In this document: in pieces, positions 1-7,382 of the stretch
Numbering within the stretch: position 1 is the stretch's first letter
Layout of the letters: each line of letters starts with the position of its first letter
Assembly: GCA_040387035.1 (NCBI GenBank)
Contig: JAZKEN010000087.1
Coordinates: 1 to 21,748, forward strand
Source of the DNA: Methylotenera_A sp040387035
GTDB lineage: Bacteria; Pseudomonadota; Gammaproteobacteria; Burkholderiales; Methylophilaceae
Direction: 5' to 3'
Length of the DNA: 21,748 nucleotides
Program-made: the position numbers and the translations under genes
Notes under the pieces: generated by a model
Database searches by the model: none
Seen by the model: the letters and a program-made list of their open reading frames with translations, nothing else
Told to the model about the DNA's origin: nothing

Positions 1-761
1 TTGAATGCAAACCAAAACTATTGATTGGTGGCGCCAGTGCTTATGCACTGCGTTTTGATTGGGCACGCATGGCTGAAATCGCCAAAAAAGTAGGTGCTTA
101 TTTTATGGTCGATATGGCGCATTATTCCGGCTTGATTGCGGCTGGCGTTTATCCAAACCCGGTACCGCATGCCGATTTTGTGACTTCAACCACGCACAAA
201 ACCTTGCGCGGCCCACGCGGCGGTATCATTCTGGCTAAAGCAGAGTTTGAAAAATCCATCAATTCAAACGTATTCCCCAGCTTGCAGGGCGGCCCCTTGA
301 TGCACGTGATTGCCGGTAAAGCCACCGCATTCCTGGAAGCAGCACAGCCAGAATTCAAAACCTACCAGGCACAAGTGATTAAAAACGCGCAAGCCATGGC
401 AGAAACACTGATTGCGCGCGGCTTACGTGTAGTATCTGGCCGTACCGAATCGCATATGTTTATGGTCGACCTTAGACCGAAAGGTTTAACCGGTAAAGCC
501 GCCGATGCAGCGCTTGGTTTGGCCCATATCACCGTAAACAAAAATGCGATTCCAAACGACCCGGAAAGCCCGTTTGTGACTTCTGGTATCCGCATTGGCG
601 CACCGGCGATCACGACGCGTGGCTTTAAAGAAGAAGAGGCCAGAATCGTGGCGAATCTGATTGCTGATGTGCTGGATAACCCAACGGATGAAGCCTTGAT
701 TGCCGCGACCAAAGAAAAAGTGCATGCTTTGACCGCCAAGTTTCCTGTTTACGGTGCTTAA
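1..761 (+). CDS. glyA: Serine hydroxymethyltransferase, 3' part (5' end cut by window)
   Basis: GlyA is the cytoplasmic PLP enzyme that interconverts serine plus tetrahydrofolate with glycine plus 5,10-methylene-THF; in methylotrophs it also links one-carbon units to biosynthesis. The reading frame is already open at base 3 and gives 252 residues, so about 163 N-terminal residues lie outside the window if the protein has the usual length of about 415. Seen: the GGASAYALR segment, the VDMAHYSGL segment, and the cofactor-binding motif STTHKTLRGPRGG, whose Schiff-base lysine codon is at 198-200. The C-terminal domain ends at a TAA at 759-761. Only five bases separate it from nrdR, so the two are probably co-transcribed. 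Confidence 0.97.
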   Translation, partial: ECKPKLLIGGASAYALRFDWARMAEIAKKVGAYFMVDMAHYSGLIAAGVYPNPVPHADFVTSTTHKTLRGPRGGIILAKAEFEKSINSNVFPSLQGGPLMHVIAGKATAFLEAAQPEFKTYQAQVIKNAQAMAETLIARGLRVVSGRTESHMFMVDLRPKGLTGKAADAALGLAHITVNKNAIPNDPESPFVTSGIRIGAPAITTRGFKEEEARIVANLIADVLDNPTDEALIAATKEKVHALTAKFPVYGA

Positions 762-766
762 TTAAA

Positions 767-1210
767 GTGAAATGCCCTTTTTGCGGTGATGCAGATACCC
801 AAGTCATTGATTCAAGGGTCAATGATGAAGGGGATTCGATTCGCCGTCGCCGCAAGTGTGTCAGTTGCGATAAACGTTTTACCACCTATGAAACGGCTGA
901 GTTGCATATGCCGCAGGTGGTCAAACAGAACGGCACGCGGGAAGAGTTTAATCGCGAAAAATTGCGGCTTTCATTTACACGCGCTCTGCATAAACGGCCA
1001 GTGCCTACGGAATATGTAGACCGCGCGCTGGATCATATTGTGCAGAAAATGCTGAGCCTGGGTGAGCGTGAGGTGCCGGCGCGCGATTTGGGCGAAAGCG
1101 TGATGCAAGAACTCAAGTTAATGGATAAAGTGGCTTATATCCGTTTTGCTTCGGTGTATCGTAGTTTTTCAGATGTGGATGACTTTAATAACGTTATCCG
1201 TGATTTATAA
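767..1210 (+). CDS. nrdR: Transcriptional repressor NrdR (GTG start)
   Basis: NrdR is the zinc-ribbon/ATP-cone regulator that represses ribonucleotide reductase genes when dATP is high. The 147-residue product has the family length. Cys3-x2-Cys6 and Cys31-x2-Cys34 form the zinc ribbon, followed by an arginine-rich stretch (residues 26-29) and the ATP-cone (about residues 49-139). Translation must start at the GTG at 767, because the conserved MKCPFCG begins there; no good Shine-Dalgarno sequence is visible, so translation may be coupled to glyA, which ends five bases upstream. The glyA-nrdR-ribD order is common in proteobacteria. No NrdR box pair was identified in the window. Confidence 0.96.
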   Translation: MKCPFCGDADTQVIDSRVNDEGDSIRRRRKCVSCDKRFTTYETAELHMPQVVKQNGTREEFNREKLRLSFTRALHKRPVPTEYVDRALDHIVQKMLSLGEREVPARDLGESVMQELKLMDKVAYIRFASVYRSFSDVDDFNNVIRDL

Positions 1211-1237
1211 CTTACTCAAGAATAGGCGTCAAAATAA

Positions 1238-1615
1238 ATGAAGTTCATCAATATTTCTTCTATCGCTTTGGCTGTTTTTACAGTGCTGTTAACCATCGTA
1301 TTTTTTACTTGGTGGGCATTTAAAGACAAAGTAGTGTTTGGTGCCGAAAAGTTTGACCAGACCAAATGGATGCAATATGCGGCAACCATTGAGCAGGAAT
1401 GCAAACGCGGTGATATGGCGTTTGACCTGCAGCAAAATATTCTGGTCAAAGGCGCGCGTAAAGAGGCGGTAATGGCGCTGTTAGGCCGTCCCAGCATCGA
1501 AGAAAAGAATGCCATCGAATATGATTTAGGCAAATGCATGCATGTCTATCATGGCTTGCTTATCTTTTTTGATGGCAATAATCAGTTAACTCAAAGCCGC
1601 ATATCGTCACATTAA
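1238..1615 (+). CDS. Small membrane-anchored protein with BamE/SmpA-like C-terminal domain
   Basis: Hypothetical protein of 125 residues. It has a short basic N-terminus, one hydrophobic segment (about residues 7-28) with no lipobox cysteine, and a soluble part. The end of the soluble part (GARKEAVMALLGRP, then a Tyr-Asp-Leu-Gly strand, then LLIFFDGNNQL) follows the pattern of the BamE/SmpA fold: a helix followed by strands ending in a Phe-Asp-x-Asn-x-x-Leu motif. True BamE is an outer-membrane lipoprotein; this protein would be inner-membrane anchored and face the periplasm. It sits 27 bases after nrdR and its TAA is three bases before the ribD ATG, so it belongs to the same transcript. Family assignment is by pattern only; the function is unknown. 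Confidence 0.8.
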   Translation: MKFINISSIALAVFTVLLTIVFFTWWAFKDKVVFGAEKFDQTKWMQYAATIEQECKRGDMAFDLQQNILVKGARKEAVMALLGRPSIEEKNAIEYDLGKCMHVYHGLLIFFDGNNQLTQSRISSH

Positions 1616-1618
1616 TTT

Positions 1619-2864
1619 ATGTTCAGTGCCAGCGACCATGTTTATATGACACGTGCGCTGCAATTGGCAGAGCAGGGCTTGTATACCACCACGCCCAACC
1701 CGCGTGTGGGCTGCGTAATTGTTAAAGATAACCGGATAGTCGGTGAGGGCGCTCATTTAAAAGCCGGTGAGCCGCATGCAGAAGTATTTGCGCTGCGTCA
1801 GGCAGGCGATCAAGCCAATGGCGCGACTGCTTATGTCACGCTAGAGCCTTGCAGCCACACAGGCCGCACACCGCCTTGCGCAGAGGCGCTGGTTAAAGCG
1901 GGCATCAGCAAAGTAATTGCCGCTATGCAAGACCCTAATCCTTTAGTGGCAGGCAATGGTTTGGCTTATTTGCAAACCCATCATATTGAAGTGGCCAGTG
2001 GCTTGATGGAGTCGCAAGCAAAAGCACTTAACCCCGGTTTTATCTCGCGCATGACGCGAAAAATGCCTTACGTGCGCTGCAAAATCGCCAGTAGCCTGGA
2101 TGGTAAAACAGCGCTGAACAATCACCAAAGCCAATGGATTACCAGTGAGTCGGCGCGCCTGGATGTGCAGCATTGGCGCGCGCAATCCTGTGCCATATTA
2201 ACGGGTATCGGTACTGTACTAAGTGATGACCCCAGCATGACGGTGCGTAGCCTAAATACGGGTATTCAATATACTGGTCGCCAGCCACTGCGCGTGATTG
2301 TCGATAGTCAGTTGCGCCTATCGCCTCAAGCCAAAATCCTGCAAGGCGGTAATGCCTTAATCGCTTTTGCGCAAGATTCGGCAAATAAATCAGCTGCTCT
2401 GTTGGCAACGGGCGCAGAATTACTTTGCATTCCTGATGCCGATAATAAAGTGTGCCTAAAAACGCTATTAAGCCACCTTGCGCACATGCAAATCAATGAA
2501 GTGCTAGTCGAGGCTGGCGAAGGCCTGAATGGCGCCTTGCTATCGCTAAGCCTGATTGATGAGCTGTTGCTGTATTACGCGCCAAAACTGATGGGCAGCC
2601 ACGCCAAAGGTTTATTTGATCTGCCGGCTTTAACACACATGCAACAGGCAATTGCATTAGACGTGATCGAGTTACGGCAAATCGGCAGCGATATTCGTGT
2701 GCGCGCCAAACCCAANNNNNNNNNNNNNNNNNNNNNNNNNNNNNNNNNNNNNNNNNNNNNNNNNNNNNNNNNNNNNNNNNNNNNNNNNNNNNNNNNNNNN
2801 NNNNNNNNNNNNNNNGCAAATCGGCAGCGATATTCGTGTGCGCGCCAAACCCAATTATGCATAA
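1619..2864 (+). CDS. ribD: Bifunctional riboflavin biosynthesis deaminase/reductase RibD (interrupted by artefactual N run)
   Basis: RibD carries out the second and third steps of riboflavin synthesis: deamination of diaminohydroxyphosphoribosylaminopyrimidine, then NADPH-dependent reduction of the ribosyl chain. The N-terminal deaminase domain has the zinc ligands His53 (in HAE, with Glu55), Cys78 and Cys87 (PCSHTGRTPPC). The reductase domain runs from about residue 148 (YVRCKIASSLDGKTAL) to the end. The N run at 2716-2815 splits the gene, but 2677-2715 is repeated exactly at 2816-2854. Collapsing the duplicate gives a continuous 368-residue protein ending at the TAA at 2862-2864, a normal RibD length. 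The start ATG lies three bases after the upstream gene. Confidence 0.96.
2677..2854. other. Assembly gap 1: 100 N flanked by identical 39-bp contig ends
   Basis: Bases 2716-2815 are N. The 39 bases before the run (2677-2715) are identical to the 39 after it (2816-2854). Merging the copies keeps the ribD frame (1107 nt from ATG to stop), so the two contigs overlap and nothing is missing. Protein predictions that read through the N run, on either strand, are false. Confidence 0.95.
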
Positions 2865-2895
2865 CTAAATTCAAAACAGTGTGTAAAATTAAAGT

Positions 2896-3711
2896 ATGTT
2901 AATTGATACACACTGCCATCTGGATGCTGCTGAATTTAATGCAGATCGCCACACGGTCGCCAATGATGCCAATCGGGCAGGCGTCCATAAAATCGTCGTG
3001 CCCGCTGTCGCGCGCGACAACTTCCAAACCGTTATCAATTTAGCGCATCGATATCCTCATTGCTTTATGGGCTTAGGCATACATCCCATGTATGTGGATA
3101 AAGCCCATCCCAGCGATTTAACCTTGTTAAAACAACTAATCGCAGAACAACTGGCACATCCCAATCCAAAACTAGTGGCCATAGGGGAAATTGGGCTGGA
3201 TTTCTTTGTGACGCAACAAAATCGCGAAACCCAGGAGTACTTTTTTATTGAGCAGTTAAAAATCGCGCAAGCGTTTAAGCTGCCAGTGATATTGCATGTA
3301 CGTCGCGCGGTTGATGATGTATTGAAGCAGCTGCGGCGTCATACGGTAGTGGGCGGAATCGCGCATGCATTTAACGGCAGCCCGCAGCAAGCAGAAAAAT
3401 TGATTGATTTAGGCTTTAAATTAGGTTTTGGTGGCGCGATGACCTATACACGTGCTTTAAAAATTCGCGAATTGGCTAAAAATCTACCGTTAGAGGCTAT
3501 CGTATTGGAAACCGATGCGCCGGATATTCCACCGGAATGGATTGGCACAAAAGGTAGGAACAGTCCTACAGAGCTTGTAAGAATTGCTGAAGTCCTTGCC
3601 GGTCTGAGGGGCATTGAAGTGACGCAAATCATTGAAATTACAGGTAAAAATTCTGTACAAATTTTGCCAAAATTAGCCAGTTTATGCACACCAGTTAAAG
3701 TGCTACATTAA
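2896..3711 (+). CDS. tatD: TatD-family metal-dependent hydrolase (DNase)
   Basis: A 271-residue cytoplasmic TIM-barrel protein of the TatD/YcfH/YjjV group, metal-dependent 3'-5' DNases or related hydrolases. Seen in order: the N-terminal THCHLD motif (His6, His8), AIGEIGLDF with the bridging Glu, PVILHVRRA, the GGIAHAFNG histidine, and LETDAPDIPP with the metal-binding Asp. These are all the metal ligands expected of the family. TatD proteins are about 255-265 residues, so this one carries a short C-terminal extension (roughly the last 10-15 residues). It starts 31 bases after the collapsed ribD stop and is the last gene of the left cluster. Which TatD paralogue (TatD, YcfH or YjjV) it represents cannot be decided from the window. 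Confidence 0.9.
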   Translation: MLIDTHCHLDAAEFNADRHTVANDANRAGVHKIVVPAVARDNFQTVINLAHRYPHCFMGLGIHPMYVDKAHPSDLTLLKQLIAEQLAHPNPKLVAIGEIGLDFFVTQQNRETQEYFFIEQLKIAQAFKLPVILHVRRAVDDVLKQLRRHTVVGGIAHAFNGSPQQAEKLIDLGFKLGFGGAMTYTRALKIRELAKNLPLEAIVLETDAPDIPPEWIGTKGRNSPTELVRIAEVLAGLRGIEVTQIIEITGKNSVQILPKLASLCTPVKVLH

Positions 3712-3844
3712 GAAATGTAAAAAAACTGTATCAAACCAATGGCATAACGTAAGTCATTGATTTTATTAAGTATTAAAATAGATTAAAAAATGAACTTTTA
3801 AAAAAAAGCCTTATAAATTGGTGGGTTACAGTTTTAAGACACAG

Positions 3845-3879
3845 CAATCCACAAAGTTATCCACAGATTTTGTGGATGG
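3845..3879. promoter_or_regulatory. Cluster of DnaA-box-like sites (ATCCACA x3)
   Basis: Bases 3857-3865 read TTATCCACA, an exact match to the DnaA-box consensus TTATNCACA. A weaker copy, CAATCCACA, lies 12 bases upstream (3845-3853). An inverted copy, TGTGGATGG, lies at 3871-3879. The central and inverted copies form a perfect 7-bp inverted repeat with a 5-nt spacer (3859-3877). AT-rich sequence flanks the cluster. DnaA binding is inferred from sequence only; a leader hairpin of the mtnA transcript is the alternative. Confidence 0.45.
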
Positions 3880-4005
3880 AAAAACGTAAAAATCAAAACA
3901 AAATAAATTGCAAGAAAATTATTAATAATTATTTATACAATTTAATGAATTAATCATTAAAAAAACTTATATAAATCTTGCAATTTAATCGCAAGCAATA
4001 TTTTT

Positions 4006-4013
4006 GGGTGGAG
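4006..4013 (+). promoter_or_regulatory. Ribosome binding site of mtnA
   Basis: A GGTGGAG-type Shine-Dalgarno sequence lies 8 bases before the ATG at 4022 and supports that start. Confidence 0.7.
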
Positions 4014-4021
4014 TGAACTGA

Positions 4022-5086
4022 ATGAAAGTGGGCAATCAAGCGTTTCGTAGCATTTGGCCAGACCCGCGTTGCAAATTTGTGCATATAGTCAATCAAACGC
4101 AATTGCCGTTTGCTTTTAATATCGTGCCAATCCACTCATTGGAGCAAATGGTGGAAGCGATTAAAACCATGCAGGTGCGTGGTGCGCCATTGATTGGTGC
4201 AGCCGCGGCATATGGCATGGCGCTGGCGATGCTGGAAGATGAGTCGGATGATCATCTGCTCAATGCAGCACAAATGCTTAAAGATAGCCGGCCCACAGCG
4301 GTAAACCTGGCCTGGGCCGTTAATCGCATGCTGGCCGCTTTACAAACGGCGCCGCTTAATAGGCGCAATTTTACCGCTTGGCGCGAAGCAGCGGAGATCG
4401 CACAAGAGGACGTCACGCAAAATCAATTGATTGGCCAGCATGGGCTGGGCTTAATCAAAAGACATTACCAAGGCAAAACATTGAATATCCTCACGCACTG
4501 CAATGCGGGCTGGCTGGCGACGGTGGATTACGGTACAGCCTTGGCACCCGTATATGCGGCGCATGATGCAGGTTTAAATATACACGTATGGGTGGATGAA
4601 ACGCGCCCACGCAACCAGGGCGCGGCGCTCACCGCCTGGGAGCTGGGTCAGCATGGCGTGCCGCACACGGTCATTACCGATAACGCAGGCGGGCATTTGA
4701 TGCAGCAGGGCCGGGTGGATATGGTGATTGTAGGCGCTGACCGTGTGACTGGCGCTGGTGATGTCTGCAATAAAATCGGTACTTATTTAAAGGCATTGGC
4801 GGCTTTTGATAATGACATTCCCTTTTATGCCGCAGTGCCCAGCCCAACCATTGATTGGGCGATAAGGGATTGTAAACAGATTGAAATTGAAGAGCGCGAT
4901 AGTGAAGAAGTGGCTGCGATACAAGGCCTGGCAGCAGATGGCCGCGTGCAGACTGTGCGCTTGATTCCTGTTGACTCTACAGCAGCGAATCCTGCTTTTG
5001 ATATAACACCCGCAAGATTAGTCACTGGCATTATTACGGAGCAAGGCGTATTTGCGCCCAGTGATTTGCAGCAGGCAGCGCCCTAA
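4022..5086 (+). CDS. mtnA: S-methyl-5-thioribose-1-phosphate isomerase
   Basis: MtnA isomerises 5-methylthioribose-1-phosphate (and 5-deoxyribose-1-phosphate) to the ribulose-1-phosphate form during recycling of 5'-methylthioadenosine from SAM. The 354-residue protein has every family signature: VRGAPLIGAAAA near residue 52, THCNAG with the catalytic Cys160, DETRPRNQGAALTAWEL, DNAGG, and GADR with the catalytic Asp240 followed by GDVCNKIGTY. The eIF2B-alpha-like fold also includes regulatory proteins, but these motifs are specific to MtnA. It heads a three-gene unit: one base separates its stop from the next ATG, and that gene overlaps a FucA-type aldolase by four bases. No mtnP or methylthioribose kinase is in the window. 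Confidence 0.97.
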   Translation: MKVGNQAFRSIWPDPRCKFVHIVNQTQLPFAFNIVPIHSLEQMVEAIKTMQVRGAPLIGAAAAYGMALAMLEDESDDHLLNAAQMLKDSRPTAVNLAWAVNRMLAALQTAPLNRRNFTAWREAAEIAQEDVTQNQLIGQHGLGLIKRHYQGKTLNILTHCNAGWLATVDYGTALAPVYAAHDAGLNIHVWVDETRPRNQGAALTAWELGQHGVPHTVITDNAGGHLMQQGRVDMVIVGADRVTGAGDVCNKIGTYLKALAAFDNDIPFYAAVPSPTIDWAIRDCKQIEIEERDSEEVAAIQGLAADGRVQTVRLIPVDSTAANPAFDITPARLVTGIITEQGVFAPSDLQQAAP

Positions 5087-5087
5087 C

Positions 5088-6668
5088 ATGGACAAAATGC
5101 GCAGAAATTTGATGATTGCCTCATTTGCCACCGCGGCTGTGGGCGTGTTTGGCATGGGTGCGGCACGGCAAACATCGGTGAATAAAAGCAAGCCTGCTGC
5201 AAACGCAAGGCTTGGTATCAATTTAACCGGCATTGCTTACTGGACTAGTGAGTTTCCATTTGTGGATATGTTCAAGCAATCCAGCGACTGGTCTATTAAA
5301 GGCAAGGAGCCTGCCGAATCCGGCTTGCTATTGGATGCTGATGGCTGGATCACACAACTGCCGCCGAATGCCGTTGCTTCTACGATTATCAGCGTGTTTG
5401 ATGGCAAGCACTTTCCCAGTGGTGACTATGTGATTTTGTATGAAGGTGAGGGTGTGATTAAGGTGCCCAATCATTTGCACAAATCAGCCAAGCCGGGGCG
5501 TATGGTGGTAAATGTAAACGCTGAAAAAGGCAGCTTTGTGCTGGAAGTCAGCAAGATTAATCCACAAAACTACATCAGGAATATTCGCGTTGTGCCAGTA
5601 TCGCAAGAGCAGACATACCTGCAAAAGCGCTGGAACCCTGCCTTTTTAGCGCGTTGGTCGGGTGTAGCATGCTTAAGGTTTATGGATTATATGCAAACCA
5701 ATAACTCTCAACAAAGCGTTTGGGCGGAACGTGTCAAGCCAAGCTACGCAAGATTTGGCAAGAATATCCCTTTGGAATGGCTGGTCGATTTAGCCAACCA
5801 GCTGCATTGCGACGCCTGGTTCTGCATGCCACATAAAGCCGATGATGATTATATAAAACAGTTTGCACACTATGTAAAAATCCATTTAAAGCCCGAGTTG
5901 CATGCTTGGGTGGAGCATTCTAATGAAGTATGGAATGGTGGATTCCAGCAACATCACGACGCCGCAAAAGCAGGCTTGCAGTTGAGGTTTTCTGACCAGC
6001 CATGGGAGGCGGCACTTAAATATCATGCCTATCGCTCCGTGCAGATTTTTAAAATTTGGTCGGATGTGTTTCAAGATAGCGAGCGCTTGGTAAGAGTGCT
6101 GGCTTCGCAAGCGGCTACTGCGTACGCTTCTGAGCAGATTGTGAACTTTCAGAATGCAGCCAGCCACGCCGATGTGCTGGCGATTGCGCCTTATATCTCT
6201 TTTATGGTGGGACCGACAGATAATAATGGCTTAAACGATAAAACCGTTAGCCAGTGGAGTCTTGACCGCTTATTTGATCATCTCAATCGCGTTTGCTTGC
6301 CCGAATCGATCCAGTGGATAAAAAACCATAAAAAAATAGCCGATGAATATGGCCTTAAATTGGTTGCCTATGAGGCCGGCCAGCATGCAGTTGGTGTGGG
6401 CGGTGGTGAGAATAATGAGCAATTGAATGATTTGTTCTATCGCGCTAACACAGATGCGCGCATGGGCGATATCTATAGCAAAAGCCTAACTGCGTGGACG
6501 CAATCTGGCGGCGATTTAATTTGCCACTTCAACAGCGTTGGTTCTTGGTCTAAGTGGGGCAGCTGGGGCTTGTTGCAACGCTATGATGATGTAGTTGCAA
6601 ACTCGCCTAAATTCACAGCAACCATTCAATGGGCCATTTCACGCGGACAAAAAATGGTCATTAAATGA
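5088..6668 (+). CDS. Exported protein with glycoside-hydrolase (clan A-like) motifs, uncharacterised
   Basis: I do not recognise a named gene. The ATG at 5088 gives 526 residues; an upstream in-frame start at 5052 would lie inside mtnA and put 12 charged residues before the signal peptide, so 5088 is preferred. The N-terminus has Arg5-Arg6, then a hydrophobic stretch (about residues 8-25) ending in Gly-Ala-Ala. This is a signal peptide, possibly of Tat type (M-R-R-N-L-M), so the protein is probably periplasmic. The body contains GINLTGIAYW (about residue 43), a beta-rich part, then a likely TIM barrel. Asn279-Glu280 in EHSNEVWN resembles the acid/base motif of GH clan A, and Glu429 in AYEAGQH resembles the nucleophile. 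It is coupled to both neighbours (1-nt gap, 4-nt overlap). Substrate unknown. Confidence 0.75.
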   Translation: MDKMRRNLMIASFATAAVGVFGMGAARQTSVNKSKPAANARLGINLTGIAYWTSEFPFVDMFKQSSDWSIKGKEPAESGLLLDADGWITQLPPNAVASTIISVFDGKHFPSGDYVILYEGEGVIKVPNHLHKSAKPGRMVVNVNAEKGSFVLEVSKINPQNYIRNIRVVPVSQEQTYLQKRWNPAFLARWSGVACLRFMDYMQTNNSQQSVWAERVKPSYARFGKNIPLEWLVDLANQLHCDAWFCMPHKADDDYIKQFAHYVKIHLKPELHAWVEHSNEVWNGGFQQHHDAAKAGLQLRFSDQPWEAALKYHAYRSVQIFKIWSDVFQDSERLVRVLASQAATAYASEQIVNFQNAASHADVLAIAPYISFMVGPTDNNGLNDKTVSQWSLDRLFDHLNRVCLPESIQWIKNHKKIADEYGLKLVAYEAGQHAVGVGGGENNEQLNDLFYRANTDARMGDIYSKSLTAWTQSGGDLICHFNSVGSWSKWGSWGLLQRYDDVVANSPKFTATIQWAISRGQKMVIK

Positions 6669-7339
6669 ATATGCATACGCAAAACCCAGCTCTTCAATTA
6701 CTCAATATCAGCCAAAAACTAGCCCAGCTTGGCTTAAATAAGGGCACTTCGGGTAATGCCAGCGTGAGAGTCGAAAATGGTTTTTTAGTGACGCCTAGCG
6801 GTATGGCGGTAGAGGATATGACGGCGGATAGTATGGTGCATATGCAGTTTGACGGCAGTTTTGCGCTACAGGCAGCATCAAATGCTAAAAAACCATCTTC
6901 CGAATGGCGCTTTCACCGCGGTATTTTAGAAAGTCGTCCCGATATCAATGCAGTCATCCACACCCACAGCATGTTTGCCACAACGTTGGCCTGCCTGCAT
7001 AAAGATATTCCACCTTTTCACTATATGATCGCCGTGGCTGGCGGCGATACGATTAAATGCGCACCATACGCCTTGTTTGGCTCGCAAGCCTTATCTGACC
7101 ATGCCTTGCTGGCTTTAACCGATCGCAAAGCCTGCCTGCTGGCGAATCACGGCATGATTGCACTGGGTGCAGATTTGGATGAGGCGCTGGCCGTGACGGT
7201 AGAAATCGAAAATCTATGTGAGCAATACTGGCGGATCTTGCAGATTAATCCCAACCCACCATTGCTGAATGAGGCTGAGATGCGTGAAGTGTTTCAGCAG
7301 TTTAAGGGCTATGGGAAGTGGGCAATTAGCAAGCCTTAA
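6665..7339 (+). CDS. Class II aldolase of L-fuculose-1-phosphate aldolase type (candidate methylthioribulose-1-phosphate aldolase)
   Basis: A 224-residue zinc aldolase. It aligns by eye along its whole length with E. coli FucA at an offset of about seven residues. Zinc ligands His99, His101 and His162, catalytic Glu80 (in PSSEWRFH) and Tyr120 (HYMIA) are all present, as are GTSGNAS, TPSGM and the C-terminal Phe-Lys-x-Tyr-Gly. It differs from MtnB, the dehydratase of classical methionine salvage, which lacks the SSEWRFH and HYMIAxAGG blocks. Lying in an operon with mtnA, it most likely cleaves 5-methylthioribulose-1-phosphate or 5-deoxyribulose-1-phosphate to DHAP and an aldehyde, like the Ald2 enzyme of the DHAP shunt. 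Fuculose-1-phosphate aldolase is the alternative, but no fucose genes are near. ATG overlaps the upstream TGA by four bases. Confidence 0.88.
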   Translation: MNMHTQNPALQLLNISQKLAQLGLNKGTSGNASVRVENGFLVTPSGMAVEDMTADSMVHMQFDGSFALQAASNAKKPSSEWRFHRGILESRPDINAVIHTHSMFATTLACLHKDIPPFHYMIAVAGGDTIKCAPYALFGSQALSDHALLALTDRKACLLANHGMIALGADLDEALAVTVEIENLCEQYWRILQINPNPPLLNEAEMREVFQQFKGYGKWAISKP

Positions 7340-7382
7340 ATTCCCTCGTCTTTTAAGGGAGAGGTAAAGTGTCTCGGCTTTA

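Larger units (their letters stand above)
3712..4021. other. AT-rich intergenic region between tatD and mtnA
   Basis: A 310-base non-coding stretch, strongly AT-rich. It holds the ATCCACA cluster (3845-3879) and two further inverted repeats: TAATGA-ATTAA-TCATTA at 3943-3959 and CTTGC-(9 nt)-GCAAG at 3977-3995, with another TTGCAAG at 3908-3914. The second inverted repeat lies 26 bases before mtnA and may be an operator or a leader hairpin. A TATAAA at 3970-3975 could be a -10 element, but no matching -35 is seen. No clear terminator follows tatD. Confidence 0.7.

Noticed and set aside
2493..2874. Several minus-strand ORFs crossing the N run in ribD
   Set aside because: They exist only because N is read as open frame, and are shadows of ribD.
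3712..4021. Chromosomal replication origin
   Set aside because: AT-rich with DnaA-box-like sites, but there is no dnaA, dnaN, rpmH or parA nearby and only one exact box; too weak to call.
3880..4021. SAM or SAH riboswitch before mtnA
   Set aside because: Inverted repeats are present, but I could not fit any known SAM/SAH riboswitch core.
5052..5087. Upstream start for the hydrolase-like gene
   Set aside because: It lies within mtnA and would bury the signal peptide; the ATG at 5088 fits better.
6665..7339. MtnB (methylthioribulose-1-phosphate dehydratase)
   Set aside because: Tempting next to mtnA, but the sequence matches FucA-type aldolases along its whole length, including Glu80 and Tyr120.
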